Source of the DNA: Typhlomys cinereus
Lineage: Eukaryota > Chordata > Mammalia > Rodentia > Platacanthomyidae
Reading direction: 5' to 3'
Assembly: GCA_023101885.1 (NCBI GenBank)
Contig: JALPQD010000016.1
Span: 9,921,634 to 9,985,633 of the forward strand
Length of the DNA stretch: 64,000 nucleotides
Both the position numbers and the translations under genes were made by a program. Below, in pieces: positions 11,451 through 22,600 of this stretch. Position 1 is the stretch's first letter. Every line of letters starts with the position of its first letter. The notes below the pieces were generated by a model, which searched no databases, was not told the origin of the DNA, and worked only from the letters and a program-made list of their open reading frames with translations.

Positions 11451-12899
11451 ATGGTATTTCTTTAAATAATAAACTGCTAATTTATAAACTAACCATTTCC
11501 CTGAGTTCTATCGCTATTCTAACCCATGTTTAACTCAAGTGAATGTTGTGGGATTCTGTGGTATACATCCAGAGCAGAAGTAACTTCTGATCTTGTGTCT
11601 GGTGCCAGAAGTAAGGCAGAGGCTGAGTCCTTGCCCTGTGAGATCTCATATATCTCCAGATAAAAGCGGTTGGAATTGTGGGAAATTGCAGCACATCCAC
11701 TTGGAATTTGAAGAGAACTTGAAAATTGCCTAGTGTGGCAAAAAAAAAATCTTATATAGCTAGTTTAGAGGTAAAGTACTGACTGTGATTTAGGTATAAA
11801 GGGAGAAGGGAGAAATAGTTTACTGTTCTCCAGTCATGCATTTGCACATCTTACTTCTAACCAGTGATTATATATATATATATATGCATATTATGTCCAT
11901 GCTGTTCTCTCTTGCAAAGATGGAATCTCCAATACCCTTACAGTGTATTGAATCTGCTTTTTCTCCTTCTTAGATCTTAGCTCTAAAGTCTCTGCAGACA
12001 AGATTTGGCTGATATCCTTAATAAGATGCTTGGATCTAGGCCAAGGCTCCCACAGATGTGCTCTAGCCCAACCCAGCTTTCTTATCACAGTTGCAAATTT
12101 CTGTGCATCTCTCCCAGCCATCCTAGGGTATCCTGAACATCGCATCACACACACTGCTTTATTAAGTGCAATTGCTCACCCTCAAGTGTTCAGCAGCAGA
12201 CAGAATCACTATATTTTAGGACAGAAGCTTACAATATAAAATACTCTATCTGAGAAAGGGCAATAATTTCTTCTGGGGGATGGTTGTATTGCTTATTAAA
12301 TGCTTAAGTAGAGAAAAAGACTTTCAAAAGTATTGTATCGACTATATGAACAAATAGAGTTTGAATAAATTCTGCGAGGACCAAAAATGTTGTTTTTGGG
12401 TTTTATGTCAAATCTAAATTAAACCTATGGGGTTTCAACCCAAAACAATTGATCCATTTATTAACAAACATTTATGGAATTTATAAAATCCTATCTACCT
12501 AAATACACACTATCATGTAAGTTAGCAATGAGAGCTGAAATGAAAATTAAGTGGGGAAAAAGAAGTACCATTTCCTGTGTTTGGCTCCTGTGTTCATGGA
12601 AGGCATCTTCAAGGATATGGTACTGGACCTGATGCCTGTAAAGGTTGAAGCAATGAGATACTTAGATACCAGAGAGAAGGGGCCCTCTAGCAATAAGCAT
12701 ATCTATATTAGATACTATATCTATATTAGATACTGGTATATTTACATATATATGTTTGTGTATGATAATAATAGAATAATAGTGATCTAAAAAAAGCTAC
12801 ATATAATAAGATCCCTTAATTTATCTGTTACATCATAGCATACCACAGATATTCTTTTTTATCAATTCTATTTAACATGTTTTCCATTTAATTATTTGG
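11451..12899. other. Mostly unique sequence, no gene seen
   Basis: Contains a short (TA)n run near 11871-11885 and an 18-bp tandem pair at 12701-12736. No exon, RNA gene or repeat family is recognised. Confidence 0.45.
12701..12736. repeat. Two-copy 18-bp tandem repeat
   Basis: The unit ATCTATATTAGATACTAT is followed directly by a copy ending TGG. AT-rich flanks. Confidence 0.85.
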
Positions 12900-13038
12900 A
12901 TGTGTGTTTGAGAGTATGTGTTTGTGTGTGTGTAGATCAGAGAACAAATATTGGGATTTGGCTTCCACTTACCACCATGTGGATTCTAGAAATTAATTCC
13001 AGGTCATCAGGTTTTGGAGGAAGTGATTTATCCCTGCT
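12900..13038 (-). mobile_element. Truncated tRNA-derived SINE, antisense
   Basis: The minus strand carries the blocks CCTGATGACCTGGAATTAAT and ATCCACATGGTGG, as in a rodent tRNA-derived SINE also seen at 30945. It stops exactly where the MaLR 5' LTR begins. The sequence right of the provirus (CCATTGACCCA at 15116) could be the rest of its head, so the provirus may have inserted into this SINE. Confidence 0.55.
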
Positions 13039-13401
13039 TGTCATGGTTTGAAATGTGTCCCCTATAGTCGCATGGAATGTGTCCCCTATAGTCATGGAAC
13101 CTTGAAAGGTGGAGCCTTGCTGGAGGAAGGCAGTCACAAGGGGTGGGCTTTGAGGTGGATTAGTCCCACCCTACCACCAGGATAAGTCTGCCTTTGCAGC
13201 AAGCAGTTTTGCAACTCTCAGCTTCTAAGATGTCTGAAATGACCTAGCATCCTCCAGCTTTGGCCAGCCAGCCCTGCCACCTCCACCATGAGAGACTGTA
13301 TCACCTCTCTGGAACCATAAGCTAAATAAATCTCCCTTTCTCCCTTAAGTTGTTTGACTTTGGGTGCTCTCTCACAGCAATAGTTAAGAGTAAATGCTAC
13401 A
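13039..13401 (+). repeat. 5' LTR of the MaLR provirus
   Basis: 363 bp. Carries the MaLR block order: AATGTGTCCCC, GGAGCCTTGCTGGAGGAAGG, GGGGTGGGCTTTGAGG, GCTAAATAAATCTCCC and CTCTCACAGCAATAG. Unlike the 3' LTR it contains a short tandem repeat of 'atgtgtcccctatagtc' near its 5' end. Confidence 0.9.
13325..13330 (+). promoter_or_regulatory. Polyadenylation signal AATAAA in the 5' LTR
   Basis: AATAAA in the expected part of the LTR. The matching site in the 3' LTR is at 15039-15044. Confidence 0.75.
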
Positions 13402-13406
13402 GAAAT

Positions 13407-13422
13407 TGGTACCAGGAGTGGG
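13407..13422 (+). other. Primer-binding site for tRNA-Leu
   Basis: TGGTACCAGGAGTGGG lies five bases inside the 5' LTR. It is complementary to the 3' end of tRNA-Leu(UAA) including CCA, over 16 bases as I recall that tRNA. This is the ERVL-class primer. Confidence 0.85.
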
Positions 13423-13683
13423 TTATTGCTGTGAGATTAAGAGCATCTGGTACCACAACATGAAGTTGTTTGTTCTGGTGCCCAGAAGTATGGCCAATGC
13501 TATGATATGGCTAGTGTGCCTTTGGAACTGTTTGTTGGGAGAAATATGGAGAACTTTGGGATTTTGTGCTGGGAAAGTCTTTGTCAGAGCTCTGAGGACA
13601 TCAACGCTGTGAGAGATGCAGGCAGTGGAAGCCCGGCTTCTGATGATTGTCCAGAGGGGAACGGAGACTGTGCTTGCAATTGA

Positions 13684-14034
13684 ATGAGTGACACATGGAG
13701 CTATGTGTTGGTGGAAAGTTTAGTGAAGTTTTGCCCTCCTCCTGAAAGCTTGCCTGAAGTTAAACTGGAATTCTTGGCAGAGGAAATTTCAAAGCAATGT
13801 ACTCTTGATAATGTGATATGGCTACTTTTTAGTTGTCTTCAGAGTTATGAAAAAGAGCAAAGAATCAGGCAGGAAGAAGCAAAAACTGTAAGATCTAATG
13901 ATGAAAAATGCAATGCCAAACTTAAAGAGTTGAACCAGGAAAAAGCAGAGAACAAAATGGCTGTTAAAGAGACTAGCTCCATTTGTAAATTAAAGCCTGT
14001 TCTCAATTTGAATAATAGGAGAGCTCTAGCTTGA
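13684..14034 (+). pseudogene. Relic gag-like frame in the MaLR interior
   Basis: A frame of 116 codons starts 277 bases after the primer site. The first third has hydrophobic and proline-rich stretches (PPPESLPE). The second half (about residues 55-95) is strongly charged, rich in K, E, Q and R, and looks like a coiled coil. MaLR interiors are known to derive from the gag end of ERVL, and the position fits a gag remnant, but I see no capsid major-homology motif or zinc knuckle. No protease or reverse transcriptase frame follows. It is probably not translated as a functional protein. Confidence 0.5.
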
Positions 14035-14747
14035 GGGCAAGATCCTCAGAGAAGGCTCCCACCCATAAGAATGCTAAGAAGAATGAGCTAAAGGGTGGAT
14101 TCCAAAGCAAGAGTTGGTTTCTTCTGCAAAGCATCTGCCAAGAGTAAAAGAGATGGTCAGCATAGAGAAGCGGAATCTGCTGTGATTCAAGGAGGCCAGT
14201 CCTGGCAAAGTATTCCATCCACGTGGTTCTGGTTTTAAAGGCATCAAGGATGCAAAAGGAAGGAGATTTCAAAAAATGATGGAAACCAGGCAGCATGTGG
14301 CAGAAATTCTACAGTTTAGAGGCCCAAGAAGGGCAGTTTGTGCTGTGGAGTTAAAGTCTGGTTTGCCACTGAGAAGTAAAGATGTTAGAGATGCCAGAGA
14401 CAACATGGTACATCCACCAAGGAGAGCTGTATACCCTGGGAGGAGTCAGCCCAAGAGAGTGATATGTTCTATGGGTAGCTACAAGATTTGAAGTTTGTCC
14501 TGCTGGTTTTTGGTCTTGTTATGGATCGATCTTTCCTGGATATGTCCCAATTCCTTCCTTTTGGAATGGGGATGTTTATTCTCTGCCAATGTATGTTGGA
14601 AGTAGGTTACTTGTGTTTTGATTTTACAGGAGGCTTTGGACTTTAGACTTCTGGACTGTGTTGGGACTATTGATGTAATCTATTAAGACTTTTAAAGATG
14701 GACTGAGTATGATTTACATAATGAGATGGCAATGAGCCTTTGAGGGC

Positions 14748-14758
14748 CAGGGGTGGAG
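14748..14758 (+). other. Polypurine tract before the 3' LTR
   Basis: The purine-rich run AGGGGTGGAG abuts the TG of the 3' LTR at 14759, where plus-strand priming occurs in LTR elements. It is interrupted by one T, so it is weak or decayed. Confidence 0.6.
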
Positions 14759-15115
14759 TGTCATGGTTTGAAATGTGTCCCCCACAGTCTAATGTGTTTG
14801 GCAAAGTCATGGAACCTTGAGAGATGGAACCTTGCTGGAGGAAGGCAGTCACAAGGGGTGGGCCTTGAGGTGGATAGTCCCACCCTATCTCCAGGAGAAG
14901 TCTGCCTTTGTAGCAAGCAGTCTGCAGCTGTCAGCTTTTCAAGATGAGTGCAGTGACCTAGCCTCCTCCAGCTTTGGCCAGCCAGCCATGCCACCTCAGC
15001 TATAAGAGACTGTTTCTTCCCTCTGAAACCATAAGCTGAATAAATCTCCCTTTCTCCCTTAAGTTGATTGACTTTGAGTGTTCTCTCACAGCAATAGTTA
15101 AGAGTAACTGCTACA
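14759..15115 (+). repeat. 3' LTR of the MaLR provirus
   Basis: 357 bp, co-linear with the 5' LTR across its length. It starts TGTCATGG and ends AACTGCTACA, with AATAAA at 15039-15044. It lacks the 5' tandem repeat of the 5' LTR; the same place reads CAGTCTAATGTGTTTGGC. Confidence 0.9.
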
Positions 15116-17366
15116 CCATTGACCCATATTACCTGCACACAGTTAGTTTATTTTTAAATTCATTATTTAATAAAAATACAGCTCAGCCTCCCTAGCCATG
15201 ACTCTTATGCTCTTGGATTCAACCAAGAATGAGTCAAGAAAACAATGTGTACCTAGCCTAGATTGAAAACGTTCAAAAAATTAGGTTTATCATAATTTTC
15301 TAAACTACACAGCATAACAGTATTTACATAGTATGGACATTATTTTGGATATTGCAAGTAATTTAGAGTTGTATAGGGATACCTTGCATGGAGAGGTCTG
15401 TGCCAATATTGTGCCACTTCATGCTAGTGATTTGACTTGAATATCTGGCACCTCATTTATTTATTTTCTATAACTTGGTAGAATTAACATATTTTGGATA
15501 CATAGTATATATTATGCCTATCTGTTCTTTCTTTCCTATTTTCTTTCCTATACTATCATTCAAGACCAGATGGGTCCCTGACATATGTATACTAACAACT
15601 CAATGACTATTGATTGAGTAAATATTTTAATGAAATCACAAAGTCACAGTTGACAAGTAAGTTGCAAAGGAAGGATCTCTTACAGGGGTGAAAAGTGTGC
15701 AAATGTTAGGACTTTGCAAGGTAGAAACAAAACCAACTTTATCTTTCATGCTCTGGTGAGGAGGGAGGCCATGTATTCACACTGCATAGCAGAAGACATC
15801 CCTAATTGCTTCGTGTTCAGACAGTCCTGGTGTGTACTCATTCCCTGATATTCAGCAGAACACCAATCTTCAGTTAACACAGTTAATGATATAATTTTTA
15901 TTTTTATAAGGGAGTGCTGATGTTCCTACCAGCTTTAGAAGATGTTTCAAATCTGGTTGTGGAGTCATTCTCTTTCCAATTAAGCAGTGGGGGGATTCAA
16001 TTACAAGCTGTGGGAAGCGAAGAGTTTGTGTCAATAAACCAGCAGTGGTATTAAGGGTGGCTGTCTGGTTTGCAAACATTAACAGCTTGAATCCTGAAGG
16101 CGTATGCTTTTGAAATGATCTAACTATTGCCTCTCTTATAGACAGGATTAAGCATACCTGAAACTCAGCCTGGGGTTTCTTTCAGAATATTCTTTCTCCT
16201 TGAACTCATAGCAAATTGGGACACTAAAGCAGTATATTAAAGGACACATTGGGAGCTTGTTAACGAGGTTAAAGCCATTTAAAACATGTGTCAAAGATAT
16301 CCAGAAGAAAGTAGAATAATTTGTGGCAGAATGTGGCCAGGGATGGAAAAGGAAAATTTCACTTAAAATCCCAATCTTTAGCAGAAGATGGAGCATGTAT
16401 GTGTGTGTGGGGAGGGAGGTGTTTGACAAAACTGGAAGCTAAAACCTCAAAAAGAGGAGGCAATTCTCAAGGACTACAAGCAAATACAAATATCAGGGAT
16501 AAGATGGTGACTGTGTCAAGAGTTTTGCCAAGTGTTAGAAGTAGAAGTAGAAGTTAGAAGTAGAAGAAGGTGTCACTCTTCAGCAATTTCTGTCTACCTA
16601 GCATTTATTAGTTAGTCCAAATTTTATTTTTAGAGTTCAACTGACTAACCTCAGTAAACAATGATCCTTTGCCAAAGAAGTCAGTCTTATACCTATCTCC
16701 GCCTTCTATCCTGGCATCTTTCTGATGCCTTTTAAAGTAACTTTTTTTTTTCTTTTCAACAATATAAGGTAAATTGTTTTTGTAACAGTGGGCTATGAAA
16801 GAAATCATAGGTAACAGGACTGTTTGAGAGTATTCACCCTTCATGTACCTTACCCTGGAAAGAAAAATCTCCCTCTTAGATGGCAATCCTTATTTCCCAA
16901 TCTGTGTTCTTTCTAGTACATCTACTCAGTGTCTTTGAGAAAAAAACCATGTGCAGCTCTGCTCTTCTTGTTCTTTTGACTTGGTTCCTCTTTAGAGTAG
17001 GCTGGGCATGTTGTTGAGCACCTGTTAGGAGTCTGCATGTAAGTTTTAATTCAGGAATAAAATGGGAGCAAGTCTATTTGGTTACAGACCTGAAGCTATG
17101 TCTTCCAGTCTGTGTTTCCTGAAGTGAATTTAGGTCTTGATTCACATCCCTCTGAGTTGGCCTCTCAGTAATTCCAGACATAAAAGGATGAAAAATTACT
17201 TTCAGTGGACTAGGCAAGAATGTTGAAGAAAACGTATGTATCGGGGTTGGGAGAAACTGTGAAGCAGTGAGATTTTACACTGAACGCTTTTCAAAGCAGA
17301 GAGAATTTCTCTACTAAATGGTCCTCTGAGGCCACTTTCCCTATTATCCAGGCAAGAACAAAAGAA

Positions 17367-17367
<1 letters not shown>
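15116..17367. other. Mostly unique sequence, no gene seen
   Basis: AT-rich. A short (GAAGTA)n-like cluster lies at 16537-16567. Short frames on both strands have no recognisable domains. No repeat family is recognised. Confidence 0.4.

Positions 17368-17461
<94 letters not shown>
17368..17461. repeat. Composite (TC)n(AC)n microsatellite
   Basis: About 22 TC units, a short TGTCTTTCTCTCT joint, then about 18 AC units. A homopyrimidine block next to an alternating purine-pyrimidine block. A minus-strand frame through it is an artefact. Confidence 0.97.
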
Positions 17462-17464
<3 letters not shown>

Positions 17465-18082
17465 GAAAGGGACTGGTTGGGGCAAAACACAAAATGAATT
17501 AAATAAGGATTTCAAAATTTAATCTTGAAAATTAAGAGAAAATTGAATTGTTGTGGGTATCCAAACATAGCCTAGTACAGAAGGGTGGAATTCTACTTTC
17601 ACTTCTTTTATTCTTCTTTTTGTTCTCCCTTGAATCTTTGGAGGAGGGTTGTCTTTGAAGTGTAAAATACCATCAAGGCCATTTCTTTTTGCTGCAAATA
17701 TATCTAAACCAGCTAACACATCAGGAGAATGTTAGTCTTTAAAACAGACTGTCACACATTCATAGTGGAATTATAAATCCTGGTGGTGATGGTGGTGGTG
17801 ATGGTGGTGGTGATAGTGCGTTTGTACAAGGGGAGCAGTTTAAAGGAAAAAAAAGGATGCAGAAGGTCTAAAAATTCTGAATCTTCACTCTTTTCTACAT
17901 ATGGAAATAAATGCATGGAAGTGTGCTGACTGAGCAATGGCCCCAAGGTTAATAATACCTCTTCATATCCATGTTGAAGCTGTGAATATACTCAGGGTTT
18001 GGAACTGCAATGATTCCCGTGATTTGTCTAGGTAGACACAACCAGGTAAAATACACAGTCCTTGCAAAAAGGGGACTGGAGG
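17462..18082. other. Unique-looking sequence with a (GGT/GAT)n patch
   Basis: A triplet-like GGTGGTGAT repeat lies at about 17778-17818. Nothing else is recognised. Confidence 0.45.
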
Positions 18083-18298
18083 TGCTGGAGAGGTGACTCA
18101 GGTTAAGTCTTTCTCTGCAAGCCGAAGGACCTAAGTTCGGATTCCAGATTCGACTTAAAAACACTGGGTGGAATTGGCAGTGCCTTGCACTTCTGGACCT
18201 GGAAGACGGAGCTGGGAAGTCCCAGAACAAAGCAAAATGGAAGTCCAAAAGTTACCCTGGGGCCTCCACAAGCATACATAGTGCCCTCTGATACTATA

Positions 18299-18345
<47 letters not shown>

Positions 18346-18370
18346 ATGCGCACATGCACACACGCACAGA
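18083..18370 (+). mobile_element. tRNA-derived SINE (family S1), well preserved head
   Basis: The head GCTGGAGAGGTGACTCAGG carries an A-box-like block, and AAGTTCGGATTCC is close to the RNA polymerase III B-box consensus. Body blocks: AAAAACACTGGGTGG, CTTCTGGACCTGGAAG, GGGAAGTCCCAGAACAAAGC, GGGGCCTCCACAAGC. It ends in (CA)n at 18300-18341 with a mixed CA/CG tail. One of the best preserved S1 copies here. Confidence 0.88.
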
Positions 18371-19079
18371 AAAGGGTTGGAGCATCAGAGATAGAGAAGA
18401 AGGAGGAAGCAGAGACAGAGTGGGGCATGAAGATATGAGGCAAAGAATGCAGGCAGCTTCCAGAATTTGTAAGACACAAACATATTCTTCCTTAAACCTA
18501 CTTACAGAATAAGGCCTACCACATGAGTTACGTGTCTCTGAGCACTGTATTAATAACTAATAACTATTATAATAATCACAAGACTAATAGCTGGTAACAA
18601 ATGTGTGCTACTTCCAGCCATTCAGCCTGTGGTAATGTTTTACAGCAGCCACAGGAAAATAACACAAGGTTCATCAGTGACTACGTGGCACAGTGCGACT
18701 CAATTTTGAGTCACACATTTGCAATGGACTTAGTATAGGCCTCTGTTGTGTGCCTGGGTGTGGGCTTCTGCCTCTATTTTTCTCCCTGCTGGGGTTTTCA
18801 GATGTGCTCCATGCCTGCCATCCTGAGGTTTTCAGGTGTAGTCTAGACTTCAAGAGTTCTGGAAGACTGACTAGCCACAGACAGCAGGTGTATGCTTCTG
18901 CAGTGAGAATTACAAACTCAAGAAGAGAATTGAACCCTTTAATCCAAGCCACAGCCATTTACCTAGCTATCAGGAGGAAGTCTCAAACAGAAAGGATCTC
19001 ACTGTGGGCTAGGCCCAGCACCCAGCAGAATGGAAGGCAGGTTTAATGTGAGCTTTGTGGCAAGTGTTGAAGATTCATT
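18371..19079. other. Unique-looking sequence, no gene seen
   Basis: Two overlapping frames of 94 and 117 codons on opposite strands at about 18674-19046 have no recognisable domains or splice context. No repeat family is assigned. Confidence 0.4.
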
Positions 19080-19640
19080 AGCAGACTAAGAGCCCATTAA
19101 ATATCATAGAACCATTCTTCTATAAGCTGTTCAGTTTGCTCCTTACATAAGGAAATACATTTAATAGCTTATTCAGGAAATAATTGGATTTTAAAAACCC
19201 TAAAATTAATTATAATATAAAATTATTGCATTTTGTCCTTAAACAAAATAGAGTAGTAAAATTTTGAGTGTCTTAACTGAAGCAATCTATTTTCCATATA
19301 AACTTCCATTTCAATGAAGCTCAGATTTTAATAGTTCTAAAAAGTCTCTTTTTTAAGAAACCCTAAACTTCACTATTATAGTTAAAATTGGATTATAAAA
19401 TCAATCTAACATAAATTGAATCATTAATTAAGTCAATTTTAAAAGAAATCATTCAATTTCATTAAGGAATTGTTACACTGATATTACAAAGTGAATAGGT
19501 TTCTGTAATTAAAAAAGCATTGAATTCCATATGAACATTTATCTTTTCTCCTCTTTAAACCATTTTGGTGAAGTTCTAAAACAGAATTTAATTAAATGCT
19601 AAAACAAAGACATAAGTCAAAATTAAATTCTATAGAAAAA
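19080..19640. other. Very AT-rich block
   Basis: Long stretch dominated by A and T, with many AATT/TTAA/ATTA words (for example TTAATTATAATATAAAATTA and ATCATTAATTAAGTCAATTT). No open frame and no recognised repeat. Composition of this kind occurs in matrix-attachment regions and in some conserved non-coding DNA; which applies here is unknown. Confidence 0.5.
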
Positions 19641-22600
19641 TCGCCTTAGTAAATCTTCTGAAAGGTTTCACCTCCGATGCTTAAAGGAACCACAGCGAAA
19701 TGAAATAAATATAAAATTGTGAAGACCCATCAAGTAGGATTGTAGCCATTAAAGTATCATTTGTTCTCTCATGTCATCTCTCCCCAAGTAAAAGTACTCT
19801 TTTCTAAATGTCTTTGATGAACATTTATTAGGTGATTGACATTTTCCTGGATCTCAAGACCAAATTCAAATTGGTGTTCCAACCTTAGAGCAGATGATAT
19901 TTAGACCTTCCAGATAATAAACCAGCCATTTGGAGCATCATCATTTTGACAGAAGAGTATTGAGGTCACAGACACTTTAACTTGCCCTTTTTCGGCCATG
20001 TTGAGCTTCGTCAAACTGTTAGTTTTACAGAGGCTGAGGTTTGCTTGCCACTTCTTCAAAGAGAGAAAACACCTTTCCTACCATTGTTAGAACATTGAAT
20101 GGAGGATTACTGGCTACACTGATTCTACTAGAGGCCCTGGAACATGAAAGTGATTGGTAAATACTAGTCATTTTCCCTGTTGTTTAATGAAATGATGAAA
20201 CTGTGAAAGAAAAGGGGCTATCTGCTTTCTGTGAGATAGTATACATGTTAGCAAGTGTTTTCTTTCTTTTTCTGTTTAAAATGCTATGTTGCAATTTCTA
20301 TTTTGTGTCATAAGTGGACATCTTTTAGATCAAATGCCTTTGATGGCAGATTTGTAAACTATAAAAAATGCACATACATACACGTGGAATAATACTGTGA
20401 TTCTCCTGCCATTCTACAAATGAGATGCAGCTTGTGCTTTCTCCTCTCTCTTTCTCTCTCTCTTTTTCTCTCCCCCCATGTGTGTATTCATATGATTGAC
20501 TTCCATCAGTGACTTCATCTGCAGACCTACATCTTTAAAGAGACTTTGACTGGCCCCTTGTTTTTGCCTCTCTCCAATAATTTGGACCACAGCAGCTAAT
20601 TGCAGTGTCTAATTGTGTCCTCAATTGGCTGATTGCACCCACAATTAACTAAATATAAGTACTAAGCAACGTGGTACATTCAATTTTATGCCTCAAAGGG
20701 AGCCTGCCTGTGAAAGTTGGCAATGAGGCTATCTTCAAAGAAACAGCTTCTAGACTTGGAATTGTAGGCCTAATTTTAAAGCTTCCAGATAGTTTCTTGC
20801 TGGCACAGTCCATAAACCTTGCAACTATTTTAGGGACACTTTTAAGGATATTAAACTTTGGTGAGCTGCAGACAGGCCACAGTGTAAGTAAGAACACTGC
20901 CAATAGAAGCATAAGATCAGTTTGTACCTCATGATATGCTTGGACAGCTCGTGAAGTTACTGACCAGTGTGTGTGCAACTGTGGCTGACTGACGCAGAAC
21001 TGGGAGCTCATGTGTTTTCATCCCACTGCAGATTGCATTGCTCTTCCTTAGAAAGGACTCTTCAAGAAATTAGCTGCAATGATGCATTTGAAATGCTGGT
21101 ACTTCTGTAAACCAAATATCTCCCAAACTGACTGGGAGCTATCCTAAGTAACTCCCACTCTTCAAACAGGCTGGAAATACTATCAGGATGCAGAATTTGA
21201 CTCAGCTTAATGATGAACTTCAAAATTGGCTACTGTGTGTGTGTGTGTGTGTGTGTGGTAGCAGGGGAGGGGTGTTGAGCTCATGTCTTGGACAGATGTG
21301 TCAAAGAAAATAATTGATCCTTTACTTAAAGGAAAAATTAGAATTTGGAATGTTGCATTTGGTTCAGCAATCCCTAGAAAGTGGTTGTGTCTGAAAGCAA
21401 ATCAAGAGCCATAGAAATCTTTAGTAAGAAAACAAAGCAAAAGTTATGTAAGCACACAGTGATAAGGGGATTACAGAGCAGGAAAGAAAGGAAAGGGATA
21501 TGCATAGAGGAAATCTTCAGCCTTTGTTTCCATCTCATAATTTTCATCTGAGTAGTTAAGTCCCAGTCTTCTACCACTGATTCCAGTGTAGTCATTGTTA
21601 AACAGGTGTAGCAGTGACTCTTCCTGTCTTATACAGCATGGAAATACAAACTTAGAAGAGAACTAATATTAGGCTAAGATAAGGTGGATAATATCTCATT
21701 TCTAACACAGATTAATATTCCACAGGATAAGTCATGGTCATACATTTTTTTAAGTTTGAATGGGAAAATAGATTCCAAATCCATCGAGCTGTATAAATCA
21801 CACATGTAACATGTTCTTCCAAGTATTTATTCTTCTCATGCTAATGTAATCATCACCAGCTTGCTACAGATCAGTCTTCATGTATCTACAAATAGATGAA
21901 ATGGGATAAAGAAAATAATCTTTCACCAACTCAGCAGTTCAAATTTTCTTAAAAATTTTGAAGATTAAAAATGTACAAATATAGAAAAATATACATTTGC
22001 TGTTCTAGAATGTTGGTGTTAGTTCTAGAATGAGAGTAGCTAATACAACATGAAAAAAAGAAGAAATCAAGGACAAGGTTAGTGTCTAAGTACTCCTAAA
22101 CTAAATTAAAATATACGATGGCATTTTAGTTTAGTTATGAAAGCATAATGATAATTTAGGATTATTGGTACTCTTTATAGAAAAAGATGAAAGCAAATTG
22201 TACATTGAAGCTAAAGAAGTGTTTGGATTCTAGGTTGGCTTCTGTGTAACAAATTCAGAAGTAATGGCTCAAAAACAGAATAGTCTATTGGGAAAAGGAG
22301 TTCTGGGGTGACTATGTCTATGCATAGGAGGCTTTAGACTTCTCCACTTCATGGCTATAGATACTCCCAATAACCTCAATTAAAAACCAAGGAATTTTGA
22401 AGTTCTCAGCTACTCTGTGGCAACTAATTTTGGTTTGCTTCTTTAGAGGCAAATACTAACAGAGCAATATGTTTTATGTAGTATCAGAAAGTACAATTTG
22501 TTACAGCCATGAAGAGAAAGCTCAACATTGAAAGTCATTACTGAATTGCAGGAAGTCTGGCTAACACAGGCCACTTCTACTGTCTGAGAGCACATGATAT

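Larger units (their letters stand above)
13039..15115 (+). mobile_element. Full-length ERVL-MaLR provirus
   Basis: Two direct LTRs flank a 1357-bp interior. Both LTRs begin TGTCATGGTTTGAAATGTG and end GCTACA. The interior starts five bases after the LTR with a primer-binding site for tRNA-Leu, typical of the ERVL class, and ends in a purine-rich tract beside the 3' LTR. The size and the lack of any pol-like frame fit the non-autonomous MaLR group, which relies on ERVL-type enzymes. The LTRs differ at roughly one site in seven by eye, so the insertion is old. Expected 5-bp target duplications are not evident (CTGCT left, CCATT right). The interior carries only a gag-like relic. Confidence 0.9.

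Noticed and set aside
18083..18370. tRNA gene call at the SINE head
   Set aside because: The A and B boxes belong to a SINE; the tRNA fold is not complete and the body and CA tail follow.
17202..18479. Several frames crossing CT and CA repeats
   Set aside because: Runs of Cys-Val, His-Thr or Arg-Glu come from dinucleotide repeats and SINE tails.
20649..21011. 120- and 87-codon frames on opposite strands
   Set aside because: Mutually overlapping, no recognised domain, no splice sites in register and no initiation context.
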